The position numbers and the translations under genes were made by a program. The notes under the pieces were generated by a model, which saw nothing but the letters and a program-made list of their open reading frames with translations, did not search any database and was not told where the DNA came from. A stretch of DNA of 64,000 nucleotides from Sinorhizobium numidicum (GTDB lineage Bacteria > Pseudomonadota > Alphaproteobacteria > Rhizobiales > Rhizobiaceae), in assembly GCF_029892045.1 (NCBI RefSeq), contig NZ_CP120368.1, forward strand, positions 2,168,001 through 2,232,000. Reading direction: 5' to 3'. How positions within the stretch are numbered: the stretch's first letter is position 1; each line of letters begins with the position of its first letter. This document shows positions 27,730-36,882 of the stretch, piece after piece.

Positions 27730-28515
27730 GTGCCCGAACTCGCGCTTCATCTCCTGCTCTTCCTCTTCGCCGCAGCCTTCCTTGCCGGTTTCATCGATTC
27801 GATTGCCGGTGGCGGCGGGATGGTCACCATTCCCGCCATGCTGATCGCCGGCATTCCGCCGCTCGAGACGCTCGGGACCAACAAGTTGCAATCGCTCTTC
27901 GGCTCTGGTTCCGCGAGCCTCGCCTATGCCCGCCACGGGCACGTAAACCTCAAAGAACAATGGCCGATGGCTCTGATGTCGGCGCTCGGCTCGGTCTTCG
28001 GCGCCTTGCTTGCGACAGTCGTTCCGGCCGACGTACTCAAGGCCGTGTTGCCCTTCCTGCTCATTGCCATCGCGCTCTACTTCGGTTTCAAGCCGAACAT
28101 AGGCGACGTGGACAAGCATCGCCGGATGTCGGTCTTTCTCTTCACCCTCACATTCGTTCCGGTGATCGGCGTCTACGACGGCGTCTTCGGTCCTGGCACC
28201 GGCTCTTTCTTCATGCTCGGCTTCGTCTCGCTCGCCGGCTACGGCATCCTCAAGGCGACGGCCCACACGAAGTTCCTGAACTTCGGCTCGAACTTCGGCG
28301 CCTTCATCGTCTTCGTGCTCTACGGCGTCGTGCTGTGGAAAGTCGGCCTGATGATGGGCGCAGGCCAGTTCCTCGGCGCGCAGGTTGGATCGCGCTACGC
28401 CATGGCGAAAGGCGCAAAGATCATCAAGCCGCTGCTTGTCGTGGTCTCGATCGCGCTGGCGATCCGGCTGCTTGCCGATCCGGCGCATCCGCTCAGGATA
28501 TGGCTCGGGATGTGA
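27730..28515 (+). CDS. TauE/SafE-family membrane transporter
   Basis: This 261-residue protein has about eight hydrophobic segments and the family motif GFIDSIAGGGGMVTIPAML near the N-terminus, with its repeat FGPGTGSFFMLGF in the second half. Members export sulfite or sulfoacetate or move other anions. The GTG at 27730 is preferred because upstream in-frame codons are basic and not membrane-like; the ribosome site is weak. Its place between two cob operons hints at, but does not show, a link to cobalt or cobalamin; some members of related families carry metals. Confidence 0.85.
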   Translation: MPELALHLLLFLFAAAFLAGFIDSIAGGGGMVTIPAMLIAGIPPLETLGTNKLQSLFGSGSASLAYARHGHVNLKEQWPMALMSALGSVFGALLATVVPADVLKAVLPFLLIAIALYFGFKPNIGDVDKHRRMSVFLFTLTFVPVIGVYDGVFGPGTGSFFMLGFVSLAGYGILKATAHTKFLNFGSNFGAFIVFVLYGVVLWKVGLMMGAGQFLGAQVGSRYAMAKGAKIIKPLLVVVSIALAIRLLADPAHPLRIWLGM

Positions 28516-28561
28516 GAGCCCGCACCGGTCTCGCGGCATAGACCGATCGGCGGATCCCAAA

Positions 28562-28604
28562 GTGCTACAGCGCCGCGCATCTGAAAAACGCGCCGCTGTA
28601 GCAC
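28562..28604. terminator. Bidirectional hairpin between TauE-type gene and cobO
   Basis: GTGCTACAGCG (28562-28572) pairs with CGCTGTAGCAC (28594-28604), 11 perfect pairs, between two convergent genes. Its outer arm sequence is shared with the palindrome at 44.17 kb, so it belongs to a repeat family and may also terminate both transcripts. Confidence 0.7.
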
Positions 28605-28620
28605 TGCCATATTTGAACCA

Positions 28621-29265
28621 TCAGAATTCAACGCCCTTCTGGGCCTTGATGCCGGACCGGAAGGGATGTTTGACGAGCTCCATCTCGGTCACCAGATCGG
28701 CAATCTCGATCAGATCCTCCTTGGCGTTGCGCCCGGTCAGAACCACATGCGTCATGTGCGGCTTCTCTTCTTTCAGAAAGCGCACGACCTCGGCGACGTC
28801 GATATAGTCGTAGCGCAGCGCGATGTTGACCTCATCGAGCAGAACCATCGAGTTGCGCTCGTCGCGGATGAGTTCCTTAGCCTTCTCCCAGGCCCTTTGC
28901 GCCATCGCCACATCGCGCGCGCGGTCCTGCGTTTCCCAGGTAAAACCTTCGCCAAGCGTGTAGAACTGGCAGAGATCGCCGAAATGCTTCTCGATAAGGT
29001 CGCGCTCGCCGGTCTGCCACGCGCCCTTGATGAACTGCACGACAGCGCACGGCATGCCATGGGCGATGTGGCGGAAGATCATCCCGAAACCGGCGGTGGA
29101 TTTCCCCTTGCCTTTGCCGGTATGGACGATGATCAGACCCTTCTCGTCGGTCTTCGTCGCCATGATCTTTTCGCGCGCGGTCTTCTTCTTTGCCATTTTC
29201 ATGGCGTGGCGGGCGTCGTCCTTCTCGGCGACAGGTTCGCCGCTGTTTGCCGTTTCCTCGCTCAT
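28621..29265 (-). CDS. cobO: Cob(I)yrinic acid a,c-diamide adenosyltransferase CobO
   Basis: Attaches the adenosyl group from ATP to cobalt(I) corrinoids. This 214-residue protein has the P-loop HTGKGKGKSTAGFGM near residue 48 and the conserved MVLLDEVNIALRYDYID. An N-terminal extension rich in lysine (residues 1-38) is usual for CobO. The start lies 10 bp after cobN; it is the last gene of cobP-cobW-cobN-cobO. Confidence 0.95.
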   Translation of the reverse strand: MSEETANSGEPVAEKDDARHAMKMAKKKTAREKIMATKTDEKGLIIVHTGKGKGKSTAGFGMIFRHIAHGMPCAVVQFIKGAWQTGERDLIEKHFGDLCQFYTLGEGFTWETQDRARDVAMAQRAWEKAKELIRDERNSMVLLDEVNIALRYDYIDVAEVVRFLKEEKPHMTHVVLTGRNAKEDLIEIADLVTEMELVKHPFRSGIKAQKGVEF

Positions 29266-29275
29266 GTCTTTCTCC

Positions 29276-32200
29276 CTATTCGTTTCCCGCCCGCTGCCGG
29301 TTGGCGGCCGGCCTCGCTGCGAGTTCCATTAATTCAAAGCGCGCGGAGTTGGAGCGCGGGTTCCAGAGGTCCCGATCGATTGTTTCCAGAAAACGCTCGG
29401 CCAGTTCGGTAAGGGCAGCCGGGTTCTTGTCGCGCAGGAAGTCGCGCACGCGCTCATCGGCGATGAAGGCCTGGTAGGCGGCCTCGAAATGATGGTCGCG
29501 CACCGCTCCCGTCGTCGCGGCGAAGGCGAACATGTAATCGACGGTCGCCGCGATCTCGAACGCGCCCTTGTAGCCGTGGCGCATCACGCCCTCAATCCAT
29601 TTCGGATTGACGACGCGTGCACGCACCACGCGGCCGATTTCTTCATCGAGCGAACGGATCACAGGCTTTTCCGGCCGCGAATGGTCATTGTGGTAGATCG
29701 ACGGACGCGTGCCGGTGAGATGCTCGGCGGCAGCGCTCATGCCGCCCTCGAATTGGTAATAGTCGTCGCTGTCGAGGAGATCGTGTTCACGGTTGTCCTG
29801 GTTCTGGACGACTGCCTCGATCGAACGAAGGCGCTCCTCGAAGAGGCCGCGCTCAGCCCTGCCGTCCTCGCCGGCGCCGTAGGCATAGCCGCCCCAGGTG
29901 AGATAGGCGTCCGCGAGATCGCTGCGTTGTTCCCACCCCTTTTCGTCGATCAGCGCCTGCAAACCGGCGCCATAGGCTCCGGGCTTGGCGCCAAAGACGC
30001 GGTAGGATGCGCGGCGTGCAGCCTCTTTCGTCTCGACGCCCATTTCTTCCAACCGCAGCGTCTCCGCACGCATGCGCGCTGCGATCATGTTATCGGCGTC
30101 GTCCTCCTCCAGAGCCCCGACGGCGCGGATCGCCTTGTCAAAAAGCGCGATCTGTTCCGGGAAGGCATCGCGGAAAAAGCCGGAAATGCGCAAGGTGACG
30201 TCGACGCGCGGCCGCCCGACCACGGCGAGCGGCACGATTTCGTAACCCGTGACGCGGCGCGAGGCCATGTCCCAGACTGGCTTTGCCCCGATCAAGGCCA
30301 GCGCCTGGGCAATGTCGTCGCCGCCGGTGCGCATGTTGGACGTACCCCAGGCGGTTAGCCCGAAGGATGACGGCCATTCGCCATGGTCCTGCAGATAGCG
30401 GCGGATAAGCAGTTCGGCGGACTTTTTACCGAGCTCATAGGCTGCCGGCGTCGGCACGGCGCGGCTGTCGACGGAGTAGAAATTGCGCCCCGTCGGCAGC
30501 ACGTCCGGACGGCCGCGCGTCGGCGCACCGGAGGGGCCGGGCGCGACGAAGCGGCCGTCGAGCCCGGTCCGCAGCCCTCTGATTTCGGCTTCGCCAGACC
30601 CCACGATGGCGGGCTTCAGGCGAGCTTCGATTTGATCAAGCACGGCACGGGTCGCAGACCAGCCAACCGGGCAGGCGATTTCACCGGAGACGAACTTCGC
30701 AGCGAGGAGCTCGATGCGCTCAACGGTGTCGCCGGCCGTGCGCCAGGGGGCATCCGAGAGGGTCGCGAGAAGATCGGGCTTCGAGCCCGTCCAGGGTGCG
30801 GAGAGGAGGCAATCGAGGGGGTCGAAGGGTTGCGACTGAGGGGACATACCCCCCTCTGCCCTGCCGGGCACCTCCCCCGCAAGGGGGGAGATTGGCGTGC
30901 GGCCACCGCCTCTTCCCCAAGTGCCGTCGGAAATGACTGCACCCTTGTCGGAAATGACCGCACCGTCAACCGTCGGCGAAATCTCGGCCTCGACGGCGTT
31001 GGGGGGGCGAGAGCTCGCATCCCTCATCTCCCCCCTTGCGGGGGAGATGTCCGGCAGGGCAGAGAGGGGTACATGGCCAAGAGCACCCAACCCCGCATCC
31101 ACCGCGATCGCCCGCTGCAGGCTCTGGTCGCCGCCTTCGCCCAGACCGCGCGGCACACGAGCGAGCGCAACGGTGAGGTCTGTCAGCAGCCGCCCCTCAG
31201 GCGCCACGCCAAAGATGTGCAAGCCATCGCGGATCTGCATCTCCTTCAGATCGCAAAGATAGGCGTCGAGCTTTTCCAGCGCCTTGTTCTCACTGTCGCC
31301 CTTCTCGATGCCCGCATCCTGGTCGAGACCGATATCGCGGACGAGGTCGAGAATCTGCCGGCTGAGCAGCCGCAGGCGCCGCGGATCGCCGCCCGCGGCC
31401 TCGTAATATTCATCGACCAGAGCTTCCAAATCCTTCAGCGGACCGTAGGATTCGGCCCGCGTCAAAGGCGGCGTGAGATGGTCGATGATCACCGCGCTCG
31501 TGCGGCGCTTCGCCTGCGTGCCCTCGCCCGGATCGTTGACGATGAAGGGGTAGAGATGCGGCATCGGCCCGAAGACTGCCTCGGGATAGCAAAGCTCGGA
31601 AAGCGCCAGCGCCTTGCCGGGCAGCCATTCAAGGTTGCCGTGCTTTCCCATGTGGATGATGGCGTCGGCGCAATAGACCTGGCGTAGATAGGCATAGAAG
31701 GCGAGATAGCCGTGCGGCGGCACGAGGTCCGGCGCGTGATAGGTTTCCTTGGGATCGATATTGTAGCCGCGCGCCGGCTGAATGCCGACGATCACCTCAC
31801 CGAGGCGGGCGAGCGGCAGCGCGAAGACACCATCCAAGAAGAAGGGATCGGCTTGCGGCATACCCCAGCGCTCGGTCACTTCCTGCTGAATCTTTTTCGG
31901 AAGAGAGTCGAGGAACTCCTTGTATTGATTTAGCGAAATTGTTTCACGGGTTTCGCGGTCGCGGCTCGCCGCATTGGTCGGCCCCGCCATCAGGAAGCGC
32001 ATCAGCGCATCTCCGTCCTCCGGCACATCACCGACGACATAGCCCTCCGCCGCCATCGCCTTCAGCACCTCGATGGTGCCAGCCGGCGTGTCGAGACCGA
32101 CACCGTTGCCGAGCCGCCCGTCGCGGTTCGGGTAATTGGCCATGATGATCGCGACGCGGCGCGCTTTGGGCTTCGCCCGGCGCAGTCTTGCCCAATTGGC

Positions 32201-33526
32201 GGCAAGCCGGGCGGCAAAGCGGACACGGTCCGCCAGCGGCTCATGGCCGACGATATTGGCCTCGACGGCCGCGTCATAGGTAGATGCGGCCTTGAAGGAA
32301 ACGGCGCGGGAAAGGATGCGGCCATCCACCTCCGGCAGTGCGACATTCATGCCGAGGTCGCGCGCCATCAGCCCCTGCGGCGAGGCCTCCCAGGCGTCGC
32401 GCGAAGAGCCGGAAAAGATCACCTGCAGCACCGGCGCGCCAGTCGATTCCAGCACCGTCGGCTGACGATCGGCGCCGGGTGCGGAAACGGCAAACCCGGT
32501 TGCGTTCATGACGACGTCCGGCGCGGCTTGCGCGAAGATAGCCTGAAGCGTGCCGATGGAGATCTGGTCCTTGAGGCTCGACACGAACACCGGCAGCGCC
32601 CGCATGCCTTCGGCCGCAAGCGCCTCGATCAGCGCCTCGACGGGTTTGATTTCACCGCTTTGGACAAGGGCGCGGTAGAAGCAGATGGCGATGGTTGGGG
32701 GTGCGAGAGCATCAGATTGGCCATCCCCCTCTGCCCTGCCGGGCCTCTCCCCCACAAGGGGGGAGATCGCCGCGCGGCCGCCGCTCGTTCCCTGATTTCC
32801 GTTGGAAATGACAGAGCCATCAGCTTCTGAGGGGCTTGCCTGCAATTCGACTGCCGTTAAGGAGCGAGCACTTGCCTCCGTGTTCTCCCCCCGTGTGGGG
32901 GAGATGCCCGGCAGGGCCGAGGGGGGTATTTTCTCACCGCCGCTCGCAAGGCGCATCCACGCGCCGATATCAATCACGCCCCGCCCCGGCCACCATATCC
33001 CGGCCTTCAGCAGCGGCCGCGCCGGCTCGGGCTTTTCGCCGCCGGTAATCAGTGCCTCGGCATAGTCGAGAAACAGGCCCGCATTGTCGGCGCCGCCTTC
33101 GGTGAAATAGGCCCAGAGGCGTTGACGGTCCTCCGGCGGTACCGTGGAAAAGGGGGCAAGCCCGGGATCCGGCTTGTCGTCGCCGGGCAGAACCGCGATC
33201 TGGAATTTGTTGGTGACGGCCGCCGCATGCAACGCCTCGAGCACGTAACGGAAATAGCTGGCGCCGCCGAGCGGACGTACGACGATCAGCTTGGCATGGC
33301 GCGCCGTCCGCTCGACATAAGTGTCGACCGACATCGGATGCATGAGGCTCATCAAGCTGGCGATGCGCAGACTTCTCGCCCCCGGCCGCTGCCGATGGGC
33401 GGCGGCAATCGAGGCAAGCTCCGTATCGGCGGCCGACAGGAACAGGATGTCAGCCGGGCTTTGCCCGAGATCGATTGCCTCGTTTCCGTCGGCGATCGTT
33501 CCTTTCTGGGCGAGAAGCAGATGCAT
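29276..33526 (-). CDS. cobN: Cobaltochelatase subunit CobN with two repeat-derived insertions
   Basis: Large subunit of the ATP-dependent CobNST chelatase that inserts cobalt into hydrogenobyrinic acid a,c-diamide. The frame gives 1416 residues, about 140 more than the usual 1270-1280. The surplus is two segments, about residues 201-268 and 819-893, encoded by palindromic elements that begin ISPTRGE or ISPARGE and end GRAEG. Around them the CobN/magnesium-chelatase signature is intact (IHMGKHGNLEWLPGKALALS, ALAELAERFLETIDRDLWNP-type C-terminus). The frame is open through both, so the protein is probably made with tolerated loops. It lies 11 bp after cobW. Confidence 0.95.
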   Translation of the reverse strand: MHLLLAQKGTIADGNEAIDLGQSPADILFLSAADTELASIAAAHRQRPGARSLRIASLMSLMHPMSVDTYVERTARHAKLIVVRPLGGASYFRYVLEALHAAAVTNKFQIAVLPGDDKPDPGLAPFSTVPPEDRQRLWAYFTEGGADNAGLFLDYAEALITGGEKPEPARPLLKAGIWWPGRGVIDIGAWMRLASGGEKIPPSALPGISPTRGENTEASARSLTAVELQASPSEADGSVISNGNQGTSGGRAAISPLVGERPGRAEGDGQSDALAPPTIAICFYRALVQSGEIKPVEALIEALAAEGMRALPVFVSSLKDQISIGTLQAIFAQAAPDVVMNATGFAVSAPGADRQPTVLESTGAPVLQVIFSGSSRDAWEASPQGLMARDLGMNVALPEVDGRILSRAVSFKAASTYDAAVEANIVGHEPLADRVRFAARLAANWARLRRAKPKARRVAIIMANYPNRDGRLGNGVGLDTPAGTIEVLKAMAAEGYVVGDVPEDGDALMRFLMAGPTNAASRDRETRETISLNQYKEFLDSLPKKIQQEVTERWGMPQADPFFLDGVFALPLARLGEVIVGIQPARGYNIDPKETYHAPDLVPPHGYLAFYAYLRQVYCADAIIHMGKHGNLEWLPGKALALSELCYPEAVFGPMPHLYPFIVNDPGEGTQAKRRTSAVIIDHLTPPLTRAESYGPLKDLEALVDEYYEAAGGDPRRLRLLSRQILDLVRDIGLDQDAGIEKGDSENKALEKLDAYLCDLKEMQIRDGLHIFGVAPEGRLLTDLTVALARVPRGLGEGGDQSLQRAIAVDAGLGALGHVPLSALPDISPARGEMRDASSRPPNAVEAEISPTVDGAVISDKGAVISDGTWGRGGGRTPISPLAGEVPGRAEGGMSPQSQPFDPLDCLLSAPWTGSKPDLLATLSDAPWRTAGDTVERIELLAAKFVSGEIACPVGWSATRAVLDQIEARLKPAIVGSGEAEIRGLRTGLDGRFVAPGPSGAPTRGRPDVLPTGRNFYSVDSRAVPTPAAYELGKKSAELLIRRYLQDHGEWPSSFGLTAWGTSNMRTGGDDIAQALALIGAKPVWDMASRRVTGYEIVPLAVVGRPRVDVTLRISGFFRDAFPEQIALFDKAIRAVGALEEDDADNMIAARMRAETLRLEEMGVETKEAARRASYRVFGAKPGAYGAGLQALIDEKGWEQRSDLADAYLTWGGYAYGAGEDGRAERGLFEERLRSIEAVVQNQDNREHDLLDSDDYYQFEGGMSAAAEHLTGTRPSIYHNDHSRPEKPVIRSLDEEIGRVVRARVVNPKWIEGVMRHGYKGAFEIAATVDYMFAFAATTGAVRDHHFEAAYQAFIADERVRDFLRDKNPAALTELAERFLETIDRDLWNPRSNSARFELMELAARPAANRQRAGNE
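30849..31070. repeat. Palindromic repeat element inside cobN (second insertion)
   Basis: Arms 30849-30895 and about 31024-31070 are inverted copies of a CCCTCTGCCCTGCCGGG-type sequence with inner CTCCCCCGCAAGGGGGGAG hairpins. The centre holds a near-duplicate of TCGGAAATGACTGCACC. Length about 222 bp, divisible into an in-frame insertion of the cobN product. Confidence 0.8.
32724..32926. repeat. Palindromic repeat element inside cobN (first insertion)
   Basis: Arms 32724-32770 and 32883-32926 are inverted relatives of each other and of the element at 30.85 kb. The cores CCCCCACAAGGGGGGAG and CTCCCCCCGTGTGGGGGAG are themselves hairpins. About 203 bp, read through in frame by cobN. Confidence 0.8.
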
Positions 33527-33537
33527 CTTCTATCCGA

Positions 33538-34602
33538 TCAGACGAGCGCCGAAATCGCGGCGCGCACGGCTGTCTCGTTCATGTCATGCAGGCCGATGAC
33601 GACGAGGCGTGTGCCGCGCATCTCTCCGGAGGTCCAAGCACGGTCGAAATATTGGTCGATGCGGCTGCCAACTGCCTGGATCAGCAGGCGCATCGGTTTG
33701 CCTGGCACCTCGGCGAAGCCCTTGAGGCGTAGTACGTCGTGCTCGGCGATGATGCCCTTCAGCTGGTCGATGAAGACAGCCGGCTCGGCGATCGGGCCAA
33801 GCTCGACGACGAAGCTGTCGAACTCGTCGTGATCGTGCTCCTCGCCTGCCTCGTGCTCCATCTCGTGATGCGATTTGCGGTTGGCGATCTCGCCTTCCGT
33901 GCCGACCCCAAGGCCGAGCAGGATGGCCGCCGCCACCTCGCCGTTCCTCGCCTCGATCATCGTCGGCTTCCGGCTGATGCGGGACGCGACCTCCTCGCGC
34001 ACGGACTGAAGGCCAGACGCGTCGATGAGATCCGTCTTGTTGAGAACGATGAGATCGGCCGCGGTGAGCTGGTCTTCGAAGAGCTCCTCGAGCGGACTTT
34101 CATGGTCGAGGTTCTCGTCATTGACGCGCAGCGCATCGACCCTGTCGTGGTCGTCGGCAAAGCGCCCGGCGGCGACGGCGGCGCTGTCGACGACCGTCAC
34201 GACGCCGTCGACGGTCACTTCGCTGCGGATATCCGGCCAGTTGAAGGCGGCGACCAGTGGCTGCGGCAGAGCGAGGCCAGAGGTCTCGATGACAATATGA
34301 TCCGGACGGTTCTCGCGCTCCAGCAGCTTTGTCATGGTCGGGATGAAGTCATCGGCAACGGTGCAGCAGATGCAGCCATTGGTAAGTTCGATGATGTCTT
34401 CCTCCGAGCAGGCCTCCGCGCCGCACCCCTTCAGCACGTCGCCATCGACGCCGAGATCGCCGAATTCGTTGATGATCAGCGCGATGCGCTTGCCATCGGC
34501 ATTCTGCAGCAGATTGCGGATCATCGTCGTCTTGCCGGCACCGAGGAACCCGGTGATGACGGTTGCCGGAATCTTGCCCTGGTGGGGCTTGGCGAGTGTC
34601 AT
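33538..34602 (-). CDS. cobW: CobW, G3E-family GTPase for cobalt handling
   Basis: This 354-residue G3E GTPase is thought to deliver cobalt to the CobNST chelatase. The P-loop GFLGAGKT is at residues 18-25, the metal-binding CICC motif at 77-80, the guanine-specificity motif NKTD near residue 180, and a histidine/acid-rich stretch (HHEMEHEAGEEHDHDEF) lies after residue 230. The position directly before cobN supports this role. It begins 3 bp after cobP ends. Confidence 0.95.
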   Translation of the reverse strand: MTLAKPHQGKIPATVITGFLGAGKTTMIRNLLQNADGKRIALIINEFGDLGVDGDVLKGCGAEACSEEDIIELTNGCICCTVADDFIPTMTKLLERENRPDHIVIETSGLALPQPLVAAFNWPDIRSEVTVDGVVTVVDSAAVAAGRFADDHDRVDALRVNDENLDHESPLEELFEDQLTAADLIVLNKTDLIDASGLQSVREEVASRISRKPTMIEARNGEVAAAILLGLGVGTEGEIANRKSHHEMEHEAGEEHDHDEFDSFVVELGPIAEPAVFIDQLKGIIAEHDVLRLKGFAEVPGKPMRLLIQAVGSRIDQYFDRAWTSGEMRGTRLVVIGLHDMNETAVRAAISALV

Positions 34603-34605
34603 GGA

Positions 34606-35133
34606 TCAACCCTTCATTTTCAGCGGCAATCCGGCCGCGACAAAGTAAACTTCGGCGGATTTCTCCGCCACAATCTGGTGGAGCCGGCCGGCGTGGTCGC
34701 GAAAGTCCCGCGCCATGCGGTTCTCCGGCACGATGCCGAGGCCGACCTCATTGGAAACGAGAATGAGCCGCGCCCGAGCGTCGGAGAGAAAGGCGGCGAG
34801 CGCCGCGAATTCGGCCGCCATGTCCCGCTCTTCCATCATCAGGTTCGTGACCCAGAGCGTCAGACAATCGATGAGGATCGCGCGCGCCGGATCGTCGATG
34901 TGGCGGAGCGCCCCGACGAGATCGAGCGGCTCCTCATGCGTCGTCCAGCCCTTGCCCTGCCGCGCGGCCTGATGACGGCCGATGCGCTCGCGCATCTCGT
35001 CATCGAAGGCGCGGCCGGTCGCGACGTAATGCATCGGCAGCCCGGAGGCCTCGACGAGCTTTTCCGCAAAGGAGGACTTGCCGGAGCGGGCGCCGCCGAG
35101 CACGAGAACCGGTCCGGTATTGGGAATGATCAT
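34606..35133 (-). CDS. cobP: Adenosylcobinamide kinase/guanylyltransferase CobP
   Basis: Bifunctional 175-residue enzyme that phosphorylates adenosylcobinamide and then makes GDP-cobinamide. The P-loop GGARSGKS is at residues 13-20, and the [19 protein letters not shown] and LDLVGAL segments fit the CobU/CobP family. The start (MIIPNTG) has only a weak ribosome site; a 26-codon frame with a strong one ends 10 bp upstream and may couple translation. It is the first enzyme gene after the riboswitch. Confidence 0.95.
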   Translation of the reverse strand: MIIPNTGPVLVLGGARSGKSSFAEKLVEASGLPMHYVATGRAFDDEMRERIGRHQAARQGKGWTTHEEPLDLVGALRHIDDPARAILIDCLTLWVTNLMMEERDMAAEFAALAAFLSDARARLILVSNEVGLGIVPENRMARDFRDHAGRLHQIVAEKSAEVYFVAAGLPLKMKG

Positions 35134-35142
35134 GGCCCGGCT

Positions 35143-35223
35143 TCAGTCCGACGAACTCAAACCGCAATAGCAAGGGGGAACGGGCGCGTGCAAAGAGCGC
35201 CCGGAGAAGAACTGATAAGCCAC
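35143..35223 (-). CDS. 26-residue leader ORF between riboswitch and cobP
   Basis: GTG start at 35223 with GGAGG five bases upstream; the protein begins VAYQFFSGRS, ends CYCGLSSSD and has two cysteines. The stop is 10 bp before the cobP ATG. The ribosome site lies about 45 bases past the riboswitch B12 box, where translational control by the switch is expected. It may serve to couple translation rather than give a functional peptide. No homolog is recognised. Confidence 0.4.
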   Translation of the reverse strand: MAYQFFSGRSLHAPVPPCYCGLSSSD

Positions 35224-35275
35224 GACAACCTCCGTGCTGGCATTGGGGACGGATCCCCTCGGGCGGAATGCCCTG

Positions 35276-35656
35276 ACGGATGGCAGGTCTCCTGGCTCAC
35301 GGCGTCACGGGCTGAGGCATTACGGGCGCAAGAATCGCTCACCAATGCCAGGCCGAACGGGTCCGCCTCACCTTCCCGGCGCTTGTCTAGCATCATGAAA
35401 GGCGGACGATTCGTAGAAGAAGAGGCGTCCAGCCCGGCTGACCATGATGCCACGCCAGTGGCTTTTCCGGCACGTCACCCATCCCGCGTGAAACTGCCCC
35501 ATGCAGTTCATCGAAGGAAGAATGGCGTGGCCGATGGCGAACCCTGACCGTTCTACAGTCGCGGGGTCGGCTGCGATAAGGGTGCCCGGTGTGGGTCCGC
35601 CCCGTCGCATTCCCATTTACTCCCCCGCTCCGCTCCGGCGCAGGGGAACCATCCAT
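35276..35656 (-). ncRNA. Cobalamin riboswitch controlling cobP-cobW-cobN-cobO
   Basis: On the minus strand the B12 box AGCCAGGAGACCTGCC is at 35282-35297. The internal GCCACTG is at 35456-35462, and CCCCGCGACTGT and GGGAAGGTGAGGCGGA lie in the expected order. The closing stem P1 can form between GGATGG (35649-35654) and CCATCC (35278-35283). It is long, about 380 nt, because of extra sequence between the conserved core and the GCCACTG region. With cobalamin bound it should lower expression of the four cob genes downstream. The 5' boundary is approximate. Confidence 0.92.
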
Positions 35657-35943
35657 TGAGCGTTAATTATGAAGCGGGACGGGCAAAGTCAATCGATGGC
35701 GTGCGACACACCGCGAGCGAATTGCGGCAAAGCGGCTTAAAGAGCGGCCTGAGCCACAACCTGCGGCATTGGCGCGCCATGTCCTCGCCCAAACGGATGA
35801 GAAGACAGCCATCGCTGCCGCATGGTAAGACTGAGCGCTTGGAGCGCGACGCCCATATACTGCCGCATCCCGCTCCAACTGAAGAATCGATCATGTTCAT
35901 GATCCTGGATGGCTTTCGCCAGAGGATCATCGAGGAGGGTGCG
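35657..35943. promoter_or_regulatory. Divergent promoter region, cob riboswitch / FecR-domain gene
   Basis: These 287 bp separate the riboswitch 5' end from the FecR-domain gene. They must hold both promoters; no clear -35/-10 pair could be assigned. The frame that extends the FecR gene upstream here lacks a ribosome site. Confidence 0.4.
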
Positions 35944-36882
35944 ATGTCGTATTTACGTCGTACCGCAATCGCTACGCTATGCGTCGCGCTTTACGGTTTC
36001 ATACCGACACAGGCCGCCGAAAGGGTCGGCGAGGCGATCCGGATCAAGACCGAAGTTACCGGCGCGAGCGGACCGCTGGCGGTCAAGTCCCCGGTTCACC
36101 GGGATGAACGGATTCGCACGTCGAAATCCGGGCTCGGGCAATTCGTGTTTCGCGACGGCACCAAGCTCGCGGTCGGGTGGGGCTCTTCCATTGTTATCGA
36201 CAAGTTCGTCTTCGACGATTCCAGATCGTTGCAGAAGCTTACGGTCATGGCCGCGAAGGGCACCTTTCGCTGGATCAGCGGAAACTCGAAACACACGGCT
36301 TATGAGATCCTGACGCCCGCCGGAACGATTGGCGTGCGAGGAACCGTGTTCGACTTTTACGTCGGCGGCGATGGTACGACAGCGGTCGTGCTGCTGAGCG
36401 GAGCGGCCCAGTTCTGCGGGCCTGGCGGCTGCCAGCAACTGACGCGACGCTGCGATTGCGTGGTCGCCAAGCCCAATGGCAGCCTGACCGATACTCGCCG
36501 GGTCAATAGAGGTGTTCTCAGGACGCTCGGCAATCAGAATGCCCTGCCCTTTCTCTCCGGCAGTCAAAAGCTTTCGGGCGGGTTCGGAAACATCGGCGGC
36601 AGCTGTGGTCTTGCGGCGGCATTGGAAGTCAAGCCCCCACCAGCTCCTCCTTCGCGTGTCCGCGAAATCAGCCCCACGCCGGAGAAGCCGCCGAAGCCGG
36701 ACAAGCCCCATAAGCCCGACAAGCCGGACCGACCGGATAGGCCAGATAGGCCAGACAGGCCAGATAAGCCAGATAGGCCAGATAAGCCGGATAGGCCGGA
36801 CAAGCCCGGGGACAAGCCGCACGATGATGGGAAGCGAGCTGACGACAACGAGGATCGGCCGCACGACGACAGCAGGGGCTAG
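35944..36882 (+). CDS. Secreted FecR-domain protein with proline/acid repeat tail
   Basis: A 312-residue protein exported by a signal peptide (ATLCVALYGFIPTQAA, cut near residue 24). Residues about 45-160 form a FecR domain with SGLGQFVFRDGTKLAVG and TPAGTIGVRGTVFDFYVGG. The C-terminal 80 residues are PDKPDRP-type repeats followed by an acidic end. GAGGAGGGTGCG before ATG 35944 fixes the start. It is convergent with a CHASE2-type adenylate cyclase gene; FecR proteins and CHASE2 cyclases are often neighbours, so it may act in an envelope signalling path. Confidence 0.85.
   Translation: MSYLRRTAIATLCVALYGFIPTQAAERVGEAIRIKTEVTGASGPLAVKSPVHRDERIRTSKSGLGQFVFRDGTKLAVGWGSSIVIDKFVFDDSRSLQKLTVMAAKGTFRWISGNSKHTAYEILTPAGTIGVRGTVFDFYVGGDGTTAVVLLSGAAQFCGPGGCQQLTRRCDCVVAKPNGSLTDTRRVNRGVLRTLGNQNALPFLSGSQKLSGGFGNIGGSCGLAAALEVKPPPAPPSRVREISPTPEKPPKPDKPHKPDKPDRPDRPDRPDRPDKPDRPDKPDRPDKPGDKPHDDGKRADDNEDRPHDDSRG

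Noticed and set aside
33739..35547. 602-codon plus-strand frame over cobW, cobP and the riboswitch
   Set aside because: Antisense to genes with intact motifs and to a structured RNA; no sign of coding.
36687..36800. Tandem short repeats in the FecR gene as a possible CRISPR-like array
   Set aside because: They are in-frame codon repeats for PDKPDRP-type peptide units without spacers.
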